Assembly: GCA_019638795.1 (NCBI GenBank)
Contig: JAHBTB010000001.1
Coordinates: 434,001 to 498,000, forward strand
From: Fimbriimonadaceae bacterium
Lineage (GTDB): Bacteria; Armatimonadota; Fimbriimonadia; Fimbriimonadales; Fimbriimonadaceae
DNA length: 64,000 bases
Direction of reading: 5' to 3'
A program made the position numbers and the translations under genes. Position 1 is the first letter of the stretch, and each line of letters opens with the position of its first letter. Below are positions 44,338 through 53,287 of this stretch, piece after piece. Under the pieces are notes generated by a model. That model was not told the origin of the DNA. It saw only the letters and a list, made by a program, of their open reading frames with translations, and ran no database searches.

Positions 44338-45764
44338 GCCCCGCCTCCGACCGACGCCGAGAACCGCCCCGCCGACATGTAGACCTTGCGGTCGGCGAGC
44401 AGGTCCAACTCGTCAAGGTCGGTGGTGAAGAGGACGACCGCCGCCCCGTCCGCGGCAGCCTGTCGAATAACCGTGTGGACGAAGTCTGTCGCCCGCACAT
44501 CGAGGCCCCTGGTGGGGTTCATCACAACGAGAAGGTCGGGCCGTTGGCTCAGCACCCTGCTGACCACGACCTTCTGCTGGTTCCCCCCGCTCAAGCTCCC
44601 CGCCGGGTCGCGGGGTGATGCGACCTTGACGGCAAACTTTTCGACCAGACCCTTGGCCGTCGCCCGCGCCTGTCGCCGGTCCAAGAACGGGCCGCGGGTC
44701 AGCCGAGGGTCGGCGAGCATGCCCACCACGAGGTTGTCTTCGACCGAGAGATCGAGGGCCAAGCCGTCATGCCGCCGGTCTTGGGGGACGAAGCCGGTCC
44801 GGTCGGGCCGGTCCAAGTGGCCACCGGCAAGGTCACGCACCCCGGCCAAAGCCTCGGCCAACTCTAACTGGCCGTTGCCGTCGACACCTCCGATCCCGAG
44901 CACCTCGCCGGCGCGGCACGTCAGGTCGACACCGTCGACCGCCCGATTGCCCCGGTCGCCGGTGACGACCAGACCCTGGCCGGACAGGACGGTCATTCCC
45001 GGTCCCGAACCCGCCACGAGGGTCGCCGGCGGCCGCTCGCCGACCATCCACCGCTCCAGCTGGGCCGCGTCGACGTCCTTGGCGTCCGCCTCCGCCACCT
45101 TGCGGCCCGACCTCAACACGGCCACGCGGTCTGCCACCGAGAGCACCTCGGCGAGCTTGTGGGCGATCAGAACCACCGCCCTGCCCTCTGCCGCCAACTG
45201 CCGCAAGACCCGGAAGAGGTCGGCGACTTCGTCAGGGGAGAGCACGGCAGTGGGCTCGTCCAACACGAGCACGCGGGAGTCTTGGGCCAAGGCTTTGAGA
45301 ATCTCGATCCGTTGCTGCACGCCGACGGCGGTCTGCGACGCCTTGTCGTCCAGGGGTAGTTCCCAACCCAGGCGGCCGGCCCACGCGACGGCACCCTCGA
45401 CCAAGGCGTCGGTGTCGAGGCGTCCGTTCAAACTGCCCATTGTCGCCAGAGCGATGTTCTCGCGGGCGGTGAACTCGGGCACCAGCATGAAGTGCTGGTG
45501 GACCAGGTGGATCCCCGACTGCCGTGCGGCGACGGGGTCACCGCCTGGCAGGGCCCGGTCACCATAAAAGACGGCCCCATGGTCGAGCTTCACAAACCCG
45601 GCCAAGACCCCCATCAGAGTGGACTTGCCCGCGCCGTTCTCACCCAAGACCGCATGGACCTGACCAGGCTCGAAGGCTAAATCGACATCGACCAAGGCGC
45701 GGACGGAGCCGAACGCCTTGCTGACGCCCCGTGCCTCCAGCCGTTCGGCCTGGCCCCCCACCAC
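44334..45764 (-). CDS. BMP-type ABC transporter ATP-binding protein
   Basis: 476 residues, two ABC domains in one chain as in NupO/RbsA types. Domain 1: Walker A GENGAGKSTLMG, Walker B VLVLDEPTAVLSP. Domain 2: diverged Walker A GIGGVDGNGQLEL, signature SLSGGNQQKVVVSR, and Walker B-like VVMNPTRGLD. Domain 2 lacks the usual Walker A Lys, as is common in this family. Drives import with the two permeases. Confidence 0.93.
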   Translation of the reverse strand: MVGGQAERLEARGVSKAFGSVRALVDVDLAFEPGQVHAVLGENGAGKSTLMGVLAGFVKLDHGAVFYGDRALPGGDPVAARQSGIHLVHQHFMLVPEFTARENIALATMGSLNGRLDTDALVEGAVAWAGRLGWELPLDDKASQTAVGVQQRIEILKALAQDSRVLVLDEPTAVLSPDEVADLFRVLRQLAAEGRAVVLIAHKLAEVLSVADRVAVLRSGRKVAEADAKDVDAAQLERWMVGERPPATLVAGSGPGMTVLSGQGLVVTGDRGNRAVDGVDLTCRAGEVLGIGGVDGNGQLELAEALAGVRDLAGGHLDRPDRTGFVPQDRRHDGLALDLSVEDNLVVGMLADPRLTRGPFLDRRQARATAKGLVEKFAVKVASPRDPAGSLSGGNQQKVVVSRVLSQRPDLLVVMNPTRGLDVRATDFVHTVIRQAAADGAAVVLFTTDLDELDLLADRKVYMSAGRFSASVGGGA

Positions 45765-45765
45765 G

Positions 45766-46785
45766 TCAGAACTGGTCCATCGGGACTTTGACCGACCCTT
45801 GGATGATGCCGATCGTCAAGGAGTCGATCTGGCTCCGGACCTCGGGCGGCACCTTGTCGGCCAGCTTGGGGTTGAACGTGAACCGGACGGCTCCCTTCGA
45901 CATCCCCACCGTGGTCACTTCGCCTTGATAGGTGCCCGCCTGGACCCGCTTGGCGAGTTCTTCGAAGGCAGGCTTCGCGACGATCTCGGCCGAGGCAAGG
46001 ACGATCCCGCTCGGGTTGTCGTTTTGGTCCAGGTTGGACCCGAAGGCGTAGACCCCTTTCTCCTTGCAGGCGTCGAAGACACCCTGGGCCGCCGCGTTGG
46101 CCTGGTGGATCACAAAGTCAGCGCCTTGCCCGATCGCCGCAAGAGTCGCCTGCTTTGCCTTGGCGACGTCCTGCCCGTCGTTGGTGAACGTCTCGATCAC
46201 TTGGACGCTGGGATCGGTCGCCTTGGCCCCGGCCTCAAACGCCTTGAACGTGGACCGGATCGACGGCACGTCGGGGCCACCGATCATCGCGAGCTTTTTG
46301 GTCTTGCTCATCTTCGCCGCCGTCACCCCGGCGAGGTAGAAGCCCTCTTCTAGGGCGAACCGGAACGCCCCGACGTTGGCGGCCGTCTTGCCGCCTGAAC
46401 TGCTGATGAAAACCGTGTTGGGAAACTCCTTGGCCACTTCGATGGCAGGGTCGTTGTACTCGTACCCGTGCCCGAAGACGAGGTTGTAGCCCTTTTGAGC
46501 GTACGAACGCATCGCGTCCTTGATCTGGGCGTCCTTGGCCTCCTGGTTGTGCACTTCGGCGTGGAGGTCGGTCTTGATCGCCTGGAGGCCGTCGTAGGCC
46601 AGGGCGCTCCATCCCGAGTCGCTGACCGGGCCCGGCGTCAGCAACGCGACCTTGAGCGTCCCTTGGACTGCCGCGACTTTCTTGGTTTCTGGCGACGGCA
46701 AGGCCGCGTCCGGTTTCTGCGTCCCGCCGGAACATCCGGCCAAGAACAGCGCCACCGTGGCGAACGACAACAACGTTCGAGTCAT
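45766..46785 (-). CDS. BMP-family substrate-binding lipoprotein
   Basis: 339 residues. Lipobox LFLAGC at residues ~14-18, then the BMP (PnrA-like) fold: GPVSDSGWSALAYDGLQ, the FGHGYEYNDPAIEVA segment and IHQANAAAQGVFDAC. PnrA-type proteins bind purine nucleosides, so this is the probable substrate; the aromatic ligand contacts were not verified. First gene of the unit with TAGAAT 9 nt upstream. Confidence 0.93.
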   Translation of the reverse strand: MTRTLLSFATVALFLAGCSGGTQKPDAALPSPETKKVAAVQGTLKVALLTPGPVSDSGWSALAYDGLQAIKTDLHAEVHNQEAKDAQIKDAMRSYAQKGYNLVFGHGYEYNDPAIEVAKEFPNTVFISSSGGKTAANVGAFRFALEEGFYLAGVTAAKMSKTKKLAMIGGPDVPSIRSTFKAFEAGAKATDPSVQVIETFTNDGQDVAKAKQATLAAIGQGADFVIHQANAAAQGVFDACKEKGVYAFGSNLDQNDNPSGIVLASAEIVAKPAFEELAKRVQAGTYQGEVTTVGMSKGAVRFTFNPKLADKVPPEVRSQIDSLTIGIIQGSVKVPMDQF

Positions 46786-46794
46786 CTCAACCGC

Positions 46795-46800
46795 ATTCTA
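46795..46800 (-). promoter_or_regulatory. -10 box (TAGAAT) of the importer unit
   Basis: TAGAAT on the minus strand, 9 nt before the binding-protein ATG; the likely promoter for the downstream six-gene unit. Confidence 0.5.
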
Positions 46801-46872
46801 CGTCGGAGACTACGCCTTTCTGCCAGTGGATACCCATGGACGACGGCAAGCCAGAGGTAAAAGTCTGTCCAC

Positions 46873-48219
46873 GTGAACGACACGGTTCCTGCGCCACGGA
46901 CCGTCACGGCGCGCCAAGCCTGGGCGATCTACTTCCCCCTTGCCGCGTCGTGGCTGTTCATGGCGGTCGAGGCGCCCGTCTCCAACTTCATCCTCTCGCG
47001 CCATCCTGACCCCACCCTCACGACGGCGTCGTACATGCCGCTGATGGCGATGTGCATGCTGATCGAGAGCCCGGTCATCGACCTCCTCACCACGTCGACG
47101 ACCCTCGGGGCCAAGAAGTCGGCCTTTCCAGTCCTCAAGCAGTACGCCGGGCTCCTGTGCTTGCTCGTGACCCTGGTCCACGCTTTGGTGGTCTTCACCC
47201 CGCTGTACGACATCCTGACGCTCGGCGCTCTGAAGCTGGAGCCGGAGATCGCGCGGACCGCCCACGTCCCTATGATGATCATGACGCCGTGGGCCGGCTT
47301 CGTCGGCCAGCGTCGCTACCTGCAGGGGCTCATGATCCGCAACGGAGAGACCAAGCGGATCGGCTTCGGCACGTTCCTCCGCATGGCGACCGTCGTGGTC
47401 TGCGGCGCGGGGCTGACCCTCCTCACCAAGTTGCCCGGTCTCGTCGTGGTCGCCTGGGGTCTGGTCGCCAGCGTCGCCGTCGAGGCAGGCTACATCCGCT
47501 GGGCGAGCCGACGCGTGGTCGCGACCTACACCGATGCGCCCGACGACGGCGTGGACGCCCCGACACTGTCGTCGGTGTTGCACTTCCACCTCCCCCTCTT
47601 TGGCACGATGCTCATCATCATGAGCATGTCGTTGGTCGTGACGGCGGCACTCAGCCGTGGCATGGACGCGGTGGTCTCGCTGGCCGCCTGGCAATTGGCC
47701 GCCTCGACGGTCTGGCTCTTCCGCACCGTCCTCTTTGCCCTGCCGGAGATGATCATCAGCCAGTTCGAAGGCGGCCACAACGCGGCGATGCTGTTCAAGT
47801 TCAGCACGACAGTCGGCCTGGTCTGCTCCGGCGTCATGCTCATCGCTGTCGTCACGGGGCTCGACCGGTTCATTTTCCGCGTCGGCTTCGACGCTGAGGC
47901 CACCGTCGCCGCCTCAGCGTCGTTGGCCTTCGCCCTTTGTGTCGCCCTCCCCATTGTCAGCGCGTGGATCTCGTACGTCCGGGCCGCCCTCACGGCCAAG
48001 CACGACACGGCCAGCCGCTTCTGGGCGATCATTGTCGATGTCGCCGTCCTCTTTGCCATGCTTGAAGTCGGAGTCAGGCTCCGATGGCCCGGCGTGGTCA
48101 ACGCGTCCGTCGCCCTGACCTTGGCTCTCGCCGTCGAGACGGCCTTCTTGGCCTCGCGCTGGCAACGGCTCAAAGCACGAGAGGCGATGAACGCCGCATT
48201 GGCGGCGGCGGACGTCTAG
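46873..48219 (+). CDS. Multi-pass membrane transporter, MOP/MATE-like
   Basis: 448 residues with about twelve hydrophobic helices and a repeated two-half layout. RRYLQGLMIRNGETKRIGFGTFLR at mid-protein recalls the cytosolic loop of MATE/flippase-type and ANKH-like transporters. Substrate unknown. GTG start at 46873 with a weak TAAAAG box 9 nt before it and no ribosome site. Divergent from the importer unit. Confidence 0.7.
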   Translation: MNDTVPAPRTVTARQAWAIYFPLAASWLFMAVEAPVSNFILSRHPDPTLTTASYMPLMAMCMLIESPVIDLLTTSTTLGAKKSAFPVLKQYAGLLCLLVTLVHALVVFTPLYDILTLGALKLEPEIARTAHVPMMIMTPWAGFVGQRRYLQGLMIRNGETKRIGFGTFLRMATVVVCGAGLTLLTKLPGLVVVAWGLVASVAVEAGYIRWASRRVVATYTDAPDDGVDAPTLSSVLHFHLPLFGTMLIIMSMSLVVTAALSRGMDAVVSLAAWQLAASTVWLFRTVLFALPEMIISQFEGGHNAAMLFKFSTTVGLVCSGVMLIAVVTGLDRFIFRVGFDAEATVAASASLAFALCVALPIVSAWISYVRAALTAKHDTASRFWAIIVDVAVLFAMLEVGVRLRWPGVVNASVALTLALAVETAFLASRWQRLKAREAMNAALAAADV

Positions 48220-48232
48220 TCCCCGGCCCAGG

Positions 48233-48238
48233 TATAAA
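48233..48238 (+). promoter_or_regulatory. -10-like box (TATAAA) of the GH26-like gene
   Basis: TATAAA with a 9-nt gap to ATG 48248. Confidence 0.45.
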
Positions 48239-48247
48239 AAAGGTTCG

Positions 48248-49606
48248 ATGCGCCGCTCCCGACTGTGCACCGCGTTCGTCGCCCTGTTGGGTGGGGCGGC
48301 CTTCGCCAGCGCACCCCCAGGGCCCGGCCTCCAACTCGGCCTTTACATCGACCGACAGCCGACCGAACGTGAGATCCAAGCCAATTACTTCGGCGCGAAA
48401 CTCGAGCCACGGGTCGGCTGCTATATCGGCGCCTACATCGACCTCGACTCACGCCTCAAAAAGACCTACATCGACGACACCGACAAGGTCCACAAACTCC
48501 CCGAGGAGTTCGAGGCTCTCACGGGCAAGAGCCACGCCAGCTACTTCTTCTACCTGGGCTACGGCAAGGACATCCCGCTTGACTGGGTGACCATCCTGGG
48601 CAAGAAGGGCAAGATCGTCCACATCGCCCTAGAACCCAACGACGGCCTGGACCCGGTCAAAGACGACGCCTATCTGCGCCGGCTGGCCGACGACATCAAG
48701 CGGTCAAAGGCTCCGGTCTTCCTGCGCTTCGGTAGCGAGATGAACGGGGCCTGGACGGAGTACGGCAAGAACGCCAAGGCCTTCCGCGAGAAGTTCCGGC
48801 TCGTGTCCCGCGTCATGCACGAGAGGGCCCCCAATGTCGCGATGGTCTGGTGCCCGTTCACCATGCCCCAGGCCAATATCGCCAGCTTCTATCCGGGAGA
48901 CGAGGCGGTCGACTGGGTGGGCGTCAACATTTACTCGGTCACCTACTTCAACCAAGACAAGCGGCAGCCCGCCATGTTCATCCATCCGACGGAGATGCTG
49001 GACTATGTCTACAGCAGCTTCGGCACCCGGAAGCCCTTCATGATCGGTGAATATGGGGCGACCCACTATTCGATGGCCGAGGACCGGCCCCAAGTGCAGT
49101 TCGCCCAGCGGGTCATCCGTGGTCTTTACCAGGCGCTTCCCCGGAAGTACCCCCGGGTGAAGTGCATCAACTACTTTGACAGTAACGCCATAGAACTGGC
49201 CCACCGCAAGAACAACAACTATGCGGTGACGCAAGACCCGGACGTGCTCAAGACGTACCGGGAGGTGGTGTCCTCTCCCTACTTCCTGGGTTCGGCCGAG
49301 GTGCCCAGCAACAAGTTTTCACCGGTCGACGGCGGGCCGCCGCTTGCCATTCCGGAGAAGCCGATGACCCTCCGCGACGGTGAAGCCGTCGGTGGGGTCG
49401 TCAAGCTGTCTGCCTACGCCCGCGACAAGTGGGGCACGGTCAAGTTGAAGTTCTTGGTCGACGGCAAACCCGTCCAGAGTGACGGATGGGAAGTCGATGT
49501 CGAAACCCGGGCACTTGCCAACGGCCCGCACACGTTCACCGTCGAGGCGTACCAAGACGGCAAACGTGTGGAACAGGTGACCACCAAGGTCAACGTCGAG
49601 AACTAG
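48248..49606 (+). CDS. Secreted GH26-like glycoside hydrolase with C-terminal Ig-like domain
   Basis: 452 residues. Signal peptide at 1-21. A beta/alpha barrel carries the acid/base candidate E164 in LRFGSEMNGAWTEYG and the nucleophile candidate E268 in FMIGEYGAT, the arrangement of GH26 beta-mannanase-type enzymes. Residues ~365-450 form a beta-sandwich (GGVVKLSAYARDKWGTVKLK; ANGPHTFTVEAYQDG), a Big-type Ig domain. Substrate not determinable. It overlaps the 3' end of the opposite-strand PEP-CTERM gene by 4 bp. Confidence 0.85.
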   Translation: MRRSRLCTAFVALLGGAAFASAPPGPGLQLGLYIDRQPTEREIQANYFGAKLEPRVGCYIGAYIDLDSRLKKTYIDDTDKVHKLPEEFEALTGKSHASYFFYLGYGKDIPLDWVTILGKKGKIVHIALEPNDGLDPVKDDAYLRRLADDIKRSKAPVFLRFGSEMNGAWTEYGKNAKAFREKFRLVSRVMHERAPNVAMVWCPFTMPQANIASFYPGDEAVDWVGVNIYSVTYFNQDKRQPAMFIHPTEMLDYVYSSFGTRKPFMIGEYGATHYSMAEDRPQVQFAQRVIRGLYQALPRKYPRVKCINYFDSNAIELAHRKNNNYAVTQDPDVLKTYREVVSSPYFLGSAEVPSNKFSPVDGGPPLAIPEKPMTLRDGEAVGGVVKLSAYARDKWGTVKLKFLVDGKPVQSDGWEVDVETRALANGPHTFTVEAYQDGKRVEQVTTKVNVEN

Positions 49607-50286
49607 GCTTTCTTGCGACGGCGCAGGAACGGCACCACACCGAGGACCAGCAAACTCGTGGCCGGCTCGGGGACCGCGTTGACCGAGTAGCTCAGCAACG
49701 AGGCGTCTGTGTTGGTGTAACCGGTCGCGTCGGCAAAGAAAAGCCCGAGGTCCGAATCAATCTGCGGCATGGCGAAGTCCTTCACCTGCTCGACGCCGTC
49801 GATCCAGAAATCGACCGTCTTGGTCGCCTGGTGGCCGACCAGCCGGTAGGTGTGGGTGTCGAATCCGTTGAACGCCACGGCGTTCTGGTTATAGAGCGCC
49901 CACCGGTCGCTTGCGATCCCGATCAAGGCGTAGCCGTAGTGGGTGACCACACCGAAGGAGAGCCCGTAGGGACTCACGTTCGACATGCGTTCTTCGGCGG
50001 AGATTTGGGCGACCGCCTCCAAAACGAAGTCTGAGTCCGGCATCGGATGTGCCCGCGAATACAGGACGTAGCCCGACCCGCCGTAGGCGGTGCCGGTCAG
50101 TTTCTGGTGCAAGGCACCGCCAGAAGCGTCAAAGACCTGGCTCTCTTGAAGCCCGGCCCGGTTGCCCGCCGCCAAGTAGGACCACCCCTGCTGGGTCGGT
50201 AACTTTGTCATGTCAAGCGTGAGGGCTTGGCCGACCGTGGCTCCTAGCAACGCGAGGGCTGACAAAACAACGTGGAACTTTTGCAT
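49603..50286 (-). CDS. PEP-CTERM sorting-domain protein
   Basis: 227 residues. Signal peptide (MQKFHVVLSALALLGATVGQA), a beta-sandwich body resembling concanavalin-like lectin folds (ALYNQNAVAFNGFDTHTYRLVG; VDFWIDGVEQV), and the tail VPEPATSLLVLGVVPFLRRR. The lectin-like body suggests carbohydrate binding, as inference. ATG 50286 has AGGTG upstream. Third PEP-CTERM protein in the window. Confidence 0.87.
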   Translation of the reverse strand: MQKFHVVLSALALLGATVGQALTLDMTKLPTQQGWSYLAAGNRAGLQESQVFDASGGALHQKLTGTAYGGSGYVLYSRAHPMPDSDFVLEAVAQISAEERMSNVSPYGLSFGVVTHYGYALIGIASDRWALYNQNAVAFNGFDTHTYRLVGHQATKTVDFWIDGVEQVKDFAMPQIDSDLGLFFADATGYTNTDASLLSYSVNAVPEPATSLLVLGVVPFLRRRKKA

Positions 50287-50363
50287 GGCAAACACCTGAG
50301 AATCCGATCTTACTCGTAAATATGCGGAATGGCCACGACCCGGACGCATAAGTTTTCCAATGT

Positions 50364-50369
50364 CAGAAT
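50364..50369 (+). promoter_or_regulatory. -10-like box (CAGAAT) of proS
   Basis: CAGAAT with a 9-nt gap to the GTG start at 50379. Confidence 0.4.
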
Positions 50370-50378
50370 CACCTGACT

Positions 50379-51893
50379 GTGGCCAAAGAACTCGGGATCA
50401 CGGCGCGGGCTGACAACTACGCCGAGTGGTACAACGACCTCGTCAAGCGGGCCGACCTCGCCGACAACTCCGTCGTCCGCGGGTGTATGGTCATCAAGCC
50501 GCACGGGTACGCCGTGTGGGAGCGAATGCAGGGTGCCTTAGACGCCCTCTTCAAAGCCCACGGCCACGTCAACGCCTACTTCCCCCTCCTCATCCCGAAG
50601 TCCTTCCTCAGCCGTGAAGCCGAGCACGTCGAAGGCTTTGCCAAGGAGTGCGCGGTGGTCACCCACCACCGCTTGATGAACTCTCCCGACGGCAAGGGAG
50701 TCGTCGTCGACCCCGAGGCCAAGCTGGAAGAGGAGCTGATCATCCGCCCCACCAGCGAGACGATCATCTGGAACGCCTACAAAGGCTGGATCCAGAGCTA
50801 CCGCGACCTGCCCTTGCTCATCAACCAATGGGCCAACGTCATGCGGTGGGAGTTGAGGCCGCGCCTCTTCCTGCGGACCGCCGAGTTCCTGTGGCAAGAG
50901 GGCCACACGGCCCACGCCACCTTCGACGAGGCCGAGGCCGAGGCCAGGTTGATCCTGCATCAGTGCTACCAGAAGTTCATCGAGGAGTGGATGTGCGTCC
51001 CCGTCATCGTCGGCCCCAAGAGCGACGGCGAGAAATTCCCTGGCGCGGTCACAACCTACACCTTGGAAGCCCTGACCCAAGACCTACGAGCCATCCAGGC
51101 GGGCACGTCCCACAACCTGGGCCAGAACTTCGCGAAGGCCTTCGACGTCACCTTTCAGACCGCGGAAGGCAAGTTGGAGCACGTCTATGCCACGTCGTGG
51201 GGAGTCTCTACCAGGCTGGTCGGCACGATGCTCATGGTCCATTCCGACGACAAGGGCTTCGTCTGCCCGCCCCGACTGGCCCCCATCCAAGTCGTGTTCG
51301 TCCCAATCGGCCGGGGCGACGAGCGGGCCGCCGTGGACGAGGCGGTGCGGACTCTTGCCGAAGAGGTCAAGGGGAGCACCTGGATGGGCGACAAAGTCCG
51401 CGTGCACGTGGACGGGCGCGAGAAGGAGTCTCCGGGATTCAAGTTCAACCACTGGGAGATGCGCGGCGTCTGCCTGAGAGTCGAAATCGGCCCGCGCGAC
51501 CTGGAAGCCGGGCAATGTGTCCTGGCCCGCCGTCACGACGGCGACAAGCAGACCGTGGCGTTGGGCGAACTGGTCGCCAAGGTCCACGAAGGTCTCGACG
51601 CGATGCAGTCGGGCCTCTACGACCGGGCCAAAGCCCTGGCCCAGGCCAACACGCGCCGGGTGGACACGTGGGACGAGTTCCTGCAGGTCTTCGAAGGTGA
51701 CGGTGGGGTGGGATTCGTGCTCGCCCACTGGGACGGCACCCAAGAGACGGAAGACGCGGTCTCGGCCGCCACCAAGGCGACGATCAGGTGCATCCCACTT
51801 GAACCGCACGACCCTGCCGACCTTGAACCCGGTCGGTGCGTCTATTCTGGCAAGCCGAGCCAGCGCCGCGTCGTGTTTGCCCGGGCTTATTGA
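50379..51893 (+). CDS. proS: Prolyl-tRNA synthetase, archaeal/eukaryal type
   Basis: 504 residues. Class II motifs: the motif 2 region with RPTSETIIW and [31 protein letters not shown], then motif 3. No editing insertion is present between motifs 2 and 3. The C-terminus ends in Tyr ([11 protein letters not shown]), a hallmark of the ProS type found in archaea, eukaryotes, Thermus and some other bacteria. GTG start. Confidence 0.96.
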   Translation: MAKELGITARADNYAEWYNDLVKRADLADNSVVRGCMVIKPHGYAVWERMQGALDALFKAHGHVNAYFPLLIPKSFLSREAEHVEGFAKECAVVTHHRLMNSPDGKGVVVDPEAKLEEELIIRPTSETIIWNAYKGWIQSYRDLPLLINQWANVMRWELRPRLFLRTAEFLWQEGHTAHATFDEAEAEARLILHQCYQKFIEEWMCVPVIVGPKSDGEKFPGAVTTYTLEALTQDLRAIQAGTSHNLGQNFAKAFDVTFQTAEGKLEHVYATSWGVSTRLVGTMLMVHSDDKGFVCPPRLAPIQVVFVPIGRGDERAAVDEAVRTLAEEVKGSTWMGDKVRVHVDGREKESPGFKFNHWEMRGVCLRVEIGPRDLEAGQCVLARRHDGDKQTVALGELVAKVHEGLDAMQSGLYDRAKALAQANTRRVDTWDEFLQVFEGDGGVGFVLAHWDGTQETEDAVSAATKATIRCIPLEPHDPADLEPGRCVYSGKPSQRRVVFARAY

Positions 51894-51900
51894 CCCCCGG

Positions 51901-52611
51901 TCAAGCCAGGCCGAGGGACTCTTCGTGCCCGCACATCACGTTGAAGGTGTGGACGACCTGGGCCGCGCCACACTTGCCGTCCCGGTCAGCCATCGCTTGG
52001 ACGGTGAGGAGGGTGTTGGGGTCGCCCGGCGTCTGGCGCACGCGGTACACCGCGCCCGGCCGACCCGCGACCAGCGCGGTGTCCCAGTCACCGTCAGCCT
52101 CCTTCACAAAGAAGCTCCGTCCATAGCTCTCGTCATAGAGCCCGTCGATCTCGGACATGTCGGACAGCGTGGGCACTTCGACAAGTGCGGTCACGGCCCG
52201 CACCCCACCCAAGTCTCGAGGGTCGACCTGAACGACCACGTCCATGCCCAGACCTGCCGAGGTCAGTTCCCGGTCGAGGTCAGGCGCGTCGAAGTCAAAG
52301 CTGGCCACGAGAACGGGCGGTTCGGCCACGAGGCCGGCCCGCGCCAAGGGGCCAAGGGCGACGAGCGCCAAGGTGGTCAAAGGAGTCGGCACCGACGCGA
52401 CGTCCGCGCAGACAAGGGGGTTGTTGTCGCCCAGTTCGACGAGGCCGCCGACCTGCCCTGCGCCGCCGTCAAACCGCAAGGTCCGTCGCCAGCCGCCTTG
52501 CTCCCACTGGAGACACCCGGCCGTCGGCGCGCCCTCCCCCCAGCGGACCAAGGGATGGCCGGACAGCATCCCGGCCAAGACCGAGTCAGCACAGGGGGTG
52601 AGCGTGACCAC
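51901..52611 (-). CDS. ArgC-like protein lacking the NADP domain and catalytic Cys
   Basis: 236 residues. The C-terminal half matches the dimerisation domain of N-acetyl-gamma-glutamyl-phosphate reductase: LYDESYGRSFFV, LLTVQAMADRDGKCGAAQVV, and the end HTFNVMCGHEESLGL (compare ...GAAGQAVQNxNLMxGxxETxGL). Residues 63-93 align with the NPGCYPT region, but the Cys before 'PT' is Val. The N-terminal Rossmann domain is missing; normal ArgC is about 345 residues. It may be a scaffold or a specialised relative. GTG start, 4 bp after the upstream gene. Confidence 0.55.
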   Translation of the reverse strand: MVTLTPCADSVLAGMLSGHPLVRWGEGAPTAGCLQWEQGGWRRTLRFDGGAGQVGGLVELGDNNPLVCADVASVPTPLTTLALVALGPLARAGLVAEPPVLVASFDFDAPDLDRELTSAGLGMDVVVQVDPRDLGGVRAVTALVEVPTLSDMSEIDGLYDESYGRSFFVKEADGDWDTALVAGRPGAVYRVRQTPGDPNTLLTVQAMADRDGKCGAAQVVHTFNVMCGHEESLGLA

Positions 52612-52614
52612 GCC

Positions 52615-53286
52615 TTACTTTCGCCTGATCGTGACGGTGACGGGCAGGACCTGTTTGGCCGCGACACCGCGCTTGTCGGTCGTCGGGACGGTGAGCCTCT
52701 GTTCCATTTCGGCCCGCACGGTCATGCCGTCGGCCACGTCCACGTAGACGGTGCCCGAACCGGTCCCTTTCACCTTTGCCCCGTCTAGCTTCATGGCGAG
52801 GGAGAGGACGGCGACCTTCTTGCCGCCCACTGTGTCGATCTTCTTCAGTGTCAGGGCGTTCCTGATCGTCATCTTGCCCATCAGGCTTTCGGTCGTCGTC
52901 GTGTTGCTCCAGGTCTCGCCGATTCTGAGCGGCCTGTCCGGGAGGCCCGCCAGTTCCGTGGCAGGGGAATCGCCGGACACGGTCTTACCATGGCTGTCGA
53001 CTTTGGCCGTCTCGACCTTGTCGCTCATACCCTGGACGTTGCGGAACTGGTACTCCAGCGTGGCGACACCGTTCCGGACGTCCTTGACCTTCATGACGTA
53101 GGAACTCACCTGGCCGATGGGCTCGCGGGCGCCCGGGACGGTGACTTTAGTGGAGATCGTGTAGGTGTAGGAGTGCCCCTTCTGCCACTTGACCCGGAGA
53201 AGGTAGCGGTCGCCCTGCCGGGAAACCTGGGCTGGCGAAGCCAGGGCCAGGACCAGCAACGCCGTACCAGTCCACGGCAGCCTCAC
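52615..53286 (-). CDS. Secreted hypothetical protein
   Basis: 223 residues. Signal peptide (MRLPWTGTALLVLALASPAQ), then a beta-rich domain without recognisable catalytic motif (YLLRVKWQKGHSYTYTISTK; GVATLEYQFRN; IGETWSNTTTTE). The build recalls DUF6263-like lipoprotein folds, weakly. GTG start with a strong AGGAGG ribosome site overlapping the 3' end of the FKBP gene region. Confidence 0.75.
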   Translation of the reverse strand: MRLPWTGTALLVLALASPAQVSRQGDRYLLRVKWQKGHSYTYTISTKVTVPGAREPIGQVSSYVMKVKDVRNGVATLEYQFRNVQGMSDKVETAKVDSHGKTVSGDSPATELAGLPDRPLRIGETWSNTTTTESLMGKMTIRNALTLKKIDTVGGKKVAVLSLAMKLDGAKVKGTGSGTVYVDVADGMTVRAEMEQRLTVPTTDKRGVAAKQVLPVTVTIRRK

Positions 53287-53287
53287 T

